From Bacteroidales bacterium (lineage in GTDB: Bacteria > Bacteroidota > Bacteroidia > Bacteroidales > Prolixibacteraceae), in assembly GCA_012729335.1 (NCBI GenBank), contig JAAYDJ010000035.1, positions 310,001-374,000 on the forward strand: a stretch of DNA of 64,000 nucleotides. The letters are read 5' to 3'. The position numbers and the translations under genes are program-made. Positions 57,921-64,000 of this stretch are shown here, piece by piece. A model generated the notes under the pieces. The model made no database searches and had not been told where the DNA came from. It was given only the letters and a program-made list of their open reading frames with translations. The number at the start of each line of letters is the position of its first letter. Position 1 is the first letter of the stretch.

Positions 57921-58856
57921 ATGAATAAGATTGATCGCCGCAGTTTCATAGGGAAAGGGGTAGCCGGACTGGCGGGGCTGACCCTTGTGGGAGCAGGGGG
58001 AAGGCTGGCTGCCGGCAGTGGTATCCTGCCGGAAAATCCTTTTTTGGGTGATCCTTCCGTTTCTGCCGGTGCGGTCATGGACCGGGTCGTTTTGGGTAAA
58101 ACGGGACTGATGGTGCCACGGGTAGCCCTGGGCACCGGGTCCATCGGGGGTAACCAGCAGTCGAACCAGACCCGCCTCGGAAAAGAGAATTTCAGGAAAG
58201 TGGCCCGTCATGCCTGGGACCGGGGCATCCGGTTCTTCGACATGGCCGACTCCTACGGGTCGCACACCTACGTCAGGGAGGTGCTGAAAGAGGTTCCGCG
58301 CGAAGAGACCACCCTGCTCACCAAGCTGTGGACCACCGACACCGGGTGGCAGAAAAGCGGGGATGTGGCCAGCACCCTCGACCGTTTCCGGCAGGAAACC
58401 GGCAGCGACTATTTCGACATTGTGCTGATGCACTGCCTGGTTCGCCCGGGATACCGCGAGGAGAAAAAGCTGTTCATCGAGGGACTCTCCAGGGCCAAAG
58501 AGAAGGGGATCATCAAAGCGGTGGGCGTTTCCTGCCACAATTGGGAAGCCATGAAAGAGGCCGTTGACGATCCTTGGGTCGATGTGATCCTGGCCCGTAT
58601 CAACCCCTTTGGGGTCCACATGGACAACACCCCGGAAGAGGTCTCGGCATTGCTGGCCCGGGCGCAAAACAACGGCAAGGGAGTCATCGCCATGAAAATC
58701 TTCGGCAATGGTGACAGAACCGCCGAACCCGACCGGGAAAAATCGATCACCTACGCCCTGAAAAAGGGCCACATCCACTGCATGACCCTGGGCATGGAAA
58801 GCATCGCACAAATTGACGATGCCGTGGAACGGGTGATGCGCATCGCACACTCCTGA
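57921..58856 (+). CDS. Aldo/keto reductase with Tat signal
   Basis: 311 residues. DRRSFIGKGVAGLAGL near the N terminus is a Tat signal. The barrel has the tetrad: Asp and Tyr in FFDMADSYGSHTY, Lys in LLTKLW and His in IVLMHCLVR. It lies alone between DUF5020 (divergent) and DUF2461 (convergent), with a hydroxyl-type substrate, probably a sugar, that is not determined. Fourth exported oxidoreductase- or isomerase-type protein with a Tat signal in the window. Confidence 0.9.
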   Translation: MNKIDRRSFIGKGVAGLAGLTLVGAGGRLAAGSGILPENPFLGDPSVSAGAVMDRVVLGKTGLMVPRVALGTGSIGGNQQSNQTRLGKENFRKVARHAWDRGIRFFDMADSYGSHTYVREVLKEVPREETTLLTKLWTTDTGWQKSGDVASTLDRFRQETGSDYFDIVLMHCLVRPGYREEKKLFIEGLSRAKEKGIIKAVGVSCHNWEAMKEAVDDPWVDVILARINPFGVHMDNTPEEVSALLARAQNNGKGVIAMKIFGNGDRTAEPDREKSITYALKKGHIHCMTLGMESIAQIDDAVERVMRIAHS

Positions 58857-59056
58857 TTTGCAATTCAGATGGTTGTGGCCACTCCACATCAGGTGATTGT
58901 GCAACCCGGAAAGCCTTATGAACAATCTTTCACCGGGCATAAGCCGCCCCTCCGTCATCAGGCCCCCGATGATGCCCAGCATTCCGGAGAAAACCGGCAG
59001 CAATTCTTGTTGGCAAGTTGTGCGCCTGCCCCATTAAAGGCTACAGGTATCAGCCT

Positions 59057-59716
59057 TTACAAATACTGGTCAAGCGCCTCGTTCAGAAAGCGGTTGAGTT
59101 TGGCCACCTCCCTGAACACCTCCACGGAAACCTCCAGCAACCTGTCCCCCAGGAACTCCCCATCGGGGAGGTTGATCCCTACGGCATACGATTTGGTACG
59201 CAACAGATCCATATGAGGGAAGTCAGCAGGAAAACCGGCCGGGGCCTTTTTAAGTTTCTCCCCGTCGAAATCCGTGAAGTATCTTTTAAAGCCGGGATCC
59301 CCCAGAATGGCCCGCATCTCCTCAGGATGATCATACACAGCCAACCGCAACGCCTTCAGTACCTCCCTGGGAGGCATCCAAATCCCCCCGCCCAGGTAAC
59401 ACTCCCCGGGCTGCACGTGAAAATAATACCCCGCCCGGTAACTCTTAAAGCCCCCCTTCGAGAAAAAACTCCCGAAATGGGTCTTGTAAGGCCTTTTATC
59501 GGGTGAAAACCGAATATCACGGTAAATCCTGAACAGTGCCTCCCTGGGGTCCATCAACGGCACCTCAGGATCAAACTTCCTGATCTCGCCAATCAGAATA
59601 CCGTTGACCACCAAAATTTTATCCCTGGCCGACTCATATTCCTCCCTGTGGTCATTGAACCACTCACGGTTGTTGTTCCGCTCCAGCGCAGCAAGAAAAT
59701 CAAATACCTGTTTCAT
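59057..59716 (-). CDS. DUF2461 family protein
   Basis: 219 residues. Matches DUF2461/TIGR02453: NNNREWFNDHREEYESARD near the N terminus, LFRIYRDIRFSPDKRPYKTHFG in the middle and YYFHVQPGECYLGGGIWMP after it. Cytoplasmic, function unknown, widespread. Divergent from ispD across 67 bases. The 200-base gap to the aldo/keto reductase (58857-59056) shows no gene. Confidence 0.9.
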   Translation of the reverse strand: MKQVFDFLAALERNNNREWFNDHREEYESARDKILVVNGILIGEIRKFDPEVPLMDPREALFRIYRDIRFSPDKRPYKTHFGSFFSKGGFKSYRAGYYFHVQPGECYLGGGIWMPPREVLKALRLAVYDHPEEMRAILGDPGFKRYFTDFDGEKLKKAPAGFPADFPHMDLLRTKSYAVGINLPDGEFLGDRLLEVSVEVFREVAKLNRFLNEALDQYL

Positions 59717-59783
59717 CTGTATCTTAGAATGCTATTTTTGTATTGGCACTGCAAGTTAGTTTTTTTCCGGGCGTGCCGGAATC

Positions 59784-60491
59784 ATGAAAATGGAAAAAAT
59801 TGCGCTGATCGTGGCAGGAGGAACGGGCACCCGGATGGGGAACCAGCTTCCCAAACAGTTTCTGGAAGTGGCCGGAAGGCCCCTGCTGATGCACACCCTG
59901 GCACTGTTCAGCCATTTCGACCCCTCGGCCAGGCTTCTTCTTGTCCTCCCGGAATCCCACCATGCCCTGTGGCAGGAACTCTGTCGTCAGTATGGGTTTA
60001 ACCTGCCCCACCGGGTAATCGGCGGCGGGCACACACGCTTTCACTCGGTGAAAAACGGACTCGAAGCCACCGAAGGCGACGGAATCGTCTTCATCCACGA
60101 CGGCGTGAGGCCCCTGGTCTCCCCTGAAACCCTCTCACGGTGCCTGGAAACCGCCCTGATCCACGGAAATGCCATCCCGGCGGTCCCCGTCAGCGAATCG
60201 GTCCGCCAATGTGACGAAGCGTTCCCCAAAGGTGGACCCAGCCACCCCGTCGACCGCTCCCGGCTGGTCCTCATCCAAACCCCACAAACCTTCCGCCTAT
60301 CCCTCATCAGACAGGCCTACCAGCAGGATGATTCCCCGGAATTCACCGACGACGCCTCTGTACTCGAAAAAACAGGAACAATTATCCGCCTCGTGGAAGG
60401 AAACCGCGAAAACATCAAAATCACCTGGCCCGCCGATCTACGCCTGGCGGAAGCCCTCCTGAAGGAGAATTTTTTGCATTTCCAGTCATAA
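59784..60491 (+). CDS. ispD: 2-C-methyl-D-erythritol 4-phosphate cytidylyltransferase IspD
   Basis: 235 residues. IspD makes CDP-methylerythritol in the MEP isoprenoid pathway. IVAGGTGTRMGNQLPKQF is the CTP-binding loop, FIHDGVRPLVS has the metal-binding Asp, PAVPVSESV and TPQTFRLSLI are further signatures, and FTDDASVLE with NIKITWPADL ends the domain. A bifunctional IspF half is absent. An in-frame Met3 (59790) is the alternative start. Confidence 0.95.
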   Translation: MKMEKIALIVAGGTGTRMGNQLPKQFLEVAGRPLLMHTLALFSHFDPSARLLLVLPESHHALWQELCRQYGFNLPHRVIGGGHTRFHSVKNGLEATEGDGIVFIHDGVRPLVSPETLSRCLETALIHGNAIPAVPVSESVRQCDEAFPKGGPSHPVDRSRLVLIQTPQTFRLSLIRQAYQQDDSPEFTDDASVLEKTGTIIRLVEGNRENIKITWPADLRLAEALLKENFLHFQS

Positions 60492-60539
60492 AAATCAAAT
60501 TTACTGTACTTTTTAATTTTTTTAAAAAGAGAGAAGTCC

Positions 60540-60563
60540 TATCTTTCGGCCGGCTTACGCCGG
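60540..60563 (+). promoter_or_regulatory. Possible promoter and leader hairpin of the LacZ-type GH2
   Basis: TATCTTTC (60540-60547) matches seven of eight positions pattern TAnnTTTG, with a T-rich -33 region. CCGGC/GCCGG (60550-60554, 60559-60563) directly after it can form a hairpin at the start of the leader; no T-run. Confidence 0.3.
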
Positions 60564-60567
60564 TTAA

Positions 60568-63828
<3,261 letters not shown>

Positions 63829-63864
63829 TCCTTACGCCCCCGGGAAAAAGAGCATAACATACCT

Positions 63865-63940
63865 GCAGGAACCATACATTTCCCGCAGGAAGCAGGAATT
63901 CCCATGCAGAAAGCAGGAATTCCCCGCAGGAAGCCCCATC
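63865..63940. repeat. Short tandem repeat, about four 20-21-bp units
   Basis: Units beginning GCAGGAA or GCAGAAA start at 63865, 63885, 63906 and 63926; the second and third share GCAGGAATTCCC. It lies after the LacZ-type gene in the otherwise featureless 63829-64000 end of the window. Confidence 0.6.
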
Positions 63941-64000
63941 ATTATCGGAGACCGGAATGCACCGGAAGGAGACCTCGATGACCCTGAGGATGACTGCGAT

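Noticed and set aside
63865-63940. CRISPR array
   Set aside because: Units are contiguous with no spacers and only about 20 bp; no cas genes.

Overview
The window reads as chromosomal DNA from a member of the Bacteroidota, most likely the order Bacteroidales. Evidence: Bacteroidota-type promoters (TTTG then TAnnTTTG) instead of strong Shine-Dalgarno sites, a xylanase with a type IX secretion sorting domain, a TonB receptor paired with a DUF4249 lipoprotein, DUF5020, DUF5009 and DUF5060 proteins, and many exported glycoside hydrolases. Most of the DNA is GC-rich; one block (about 31.7-40.4 kb) is visibly richer in A+T and looks acquired.

Layout. 0-7.3 kb: start of an M1 metallopeptidase, a ROK sugar kinase with its own terminator, sbcD-sbcC, and a YbaK-like deacylase. 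7.5-21 kb: exported serine hydrolase, TonB receptor plus DUF4249 lipoprotein, DUF5060 glycosidase-like protein, sulfatase, YhcH-type protein, two Tat-type exported proteins (Gfo/Idh/MocA and ThuA), and a GMP-synthase-like ATP pyrophosphatase with no glutaminase domain. 21-31.7 kb: GH51 arabinofuranosidase, GH10 xylanase, GH95 fucosidase, katG under a PerR/Fur-like box, a methyltransferase and a GH29 fucosidase. 31.8-40.4 kb: a defence-type island with a tightly coupled three-gene cassette (TIGR04255-type protein plus two small proteins), a type I restriction-modification locus in the order R-S-M, and a HicA-HicB-SecB-like toxin-antitoxin-chaperone (TAC) operon. 40.5-43.9 kb: a 1050-residue secreted protein of unknown function and a pseudogene remnant. 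43.9-55.6 kb: Tat-exported TIM-barrel protein, second GH29, lipoprotein ADP-ribosylglycohydrolase, GH38-like mannosidase, GH2 and a DUF5009 membrane acyltransferase-like protein, with a structured dispersed repeat in front of three of these genes. 55.6-64 kb: tRNA-Val, purine permease plus DUF5020 outer-membrane protein, Tat-exported aldo/keto reductase, DUF2461, ispD, and a LacZ-type GH2.

How it fits together. The glycosidases, sulfatase and esterase would together attack fucosylated, arabinosylated, xylose- and galactose-containing and probably sulfated plant or algal glycans, yet no SusC/SusD pair or hybrid two-component regulator is present, so this is a loose CAZyme cluster and not a classic polysaccharide utilisation locus. 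The island is the main candidate for new biology: the TAC operon fits a described class, and the convergent three-gene cassette abutting hsdM has no function I can name.
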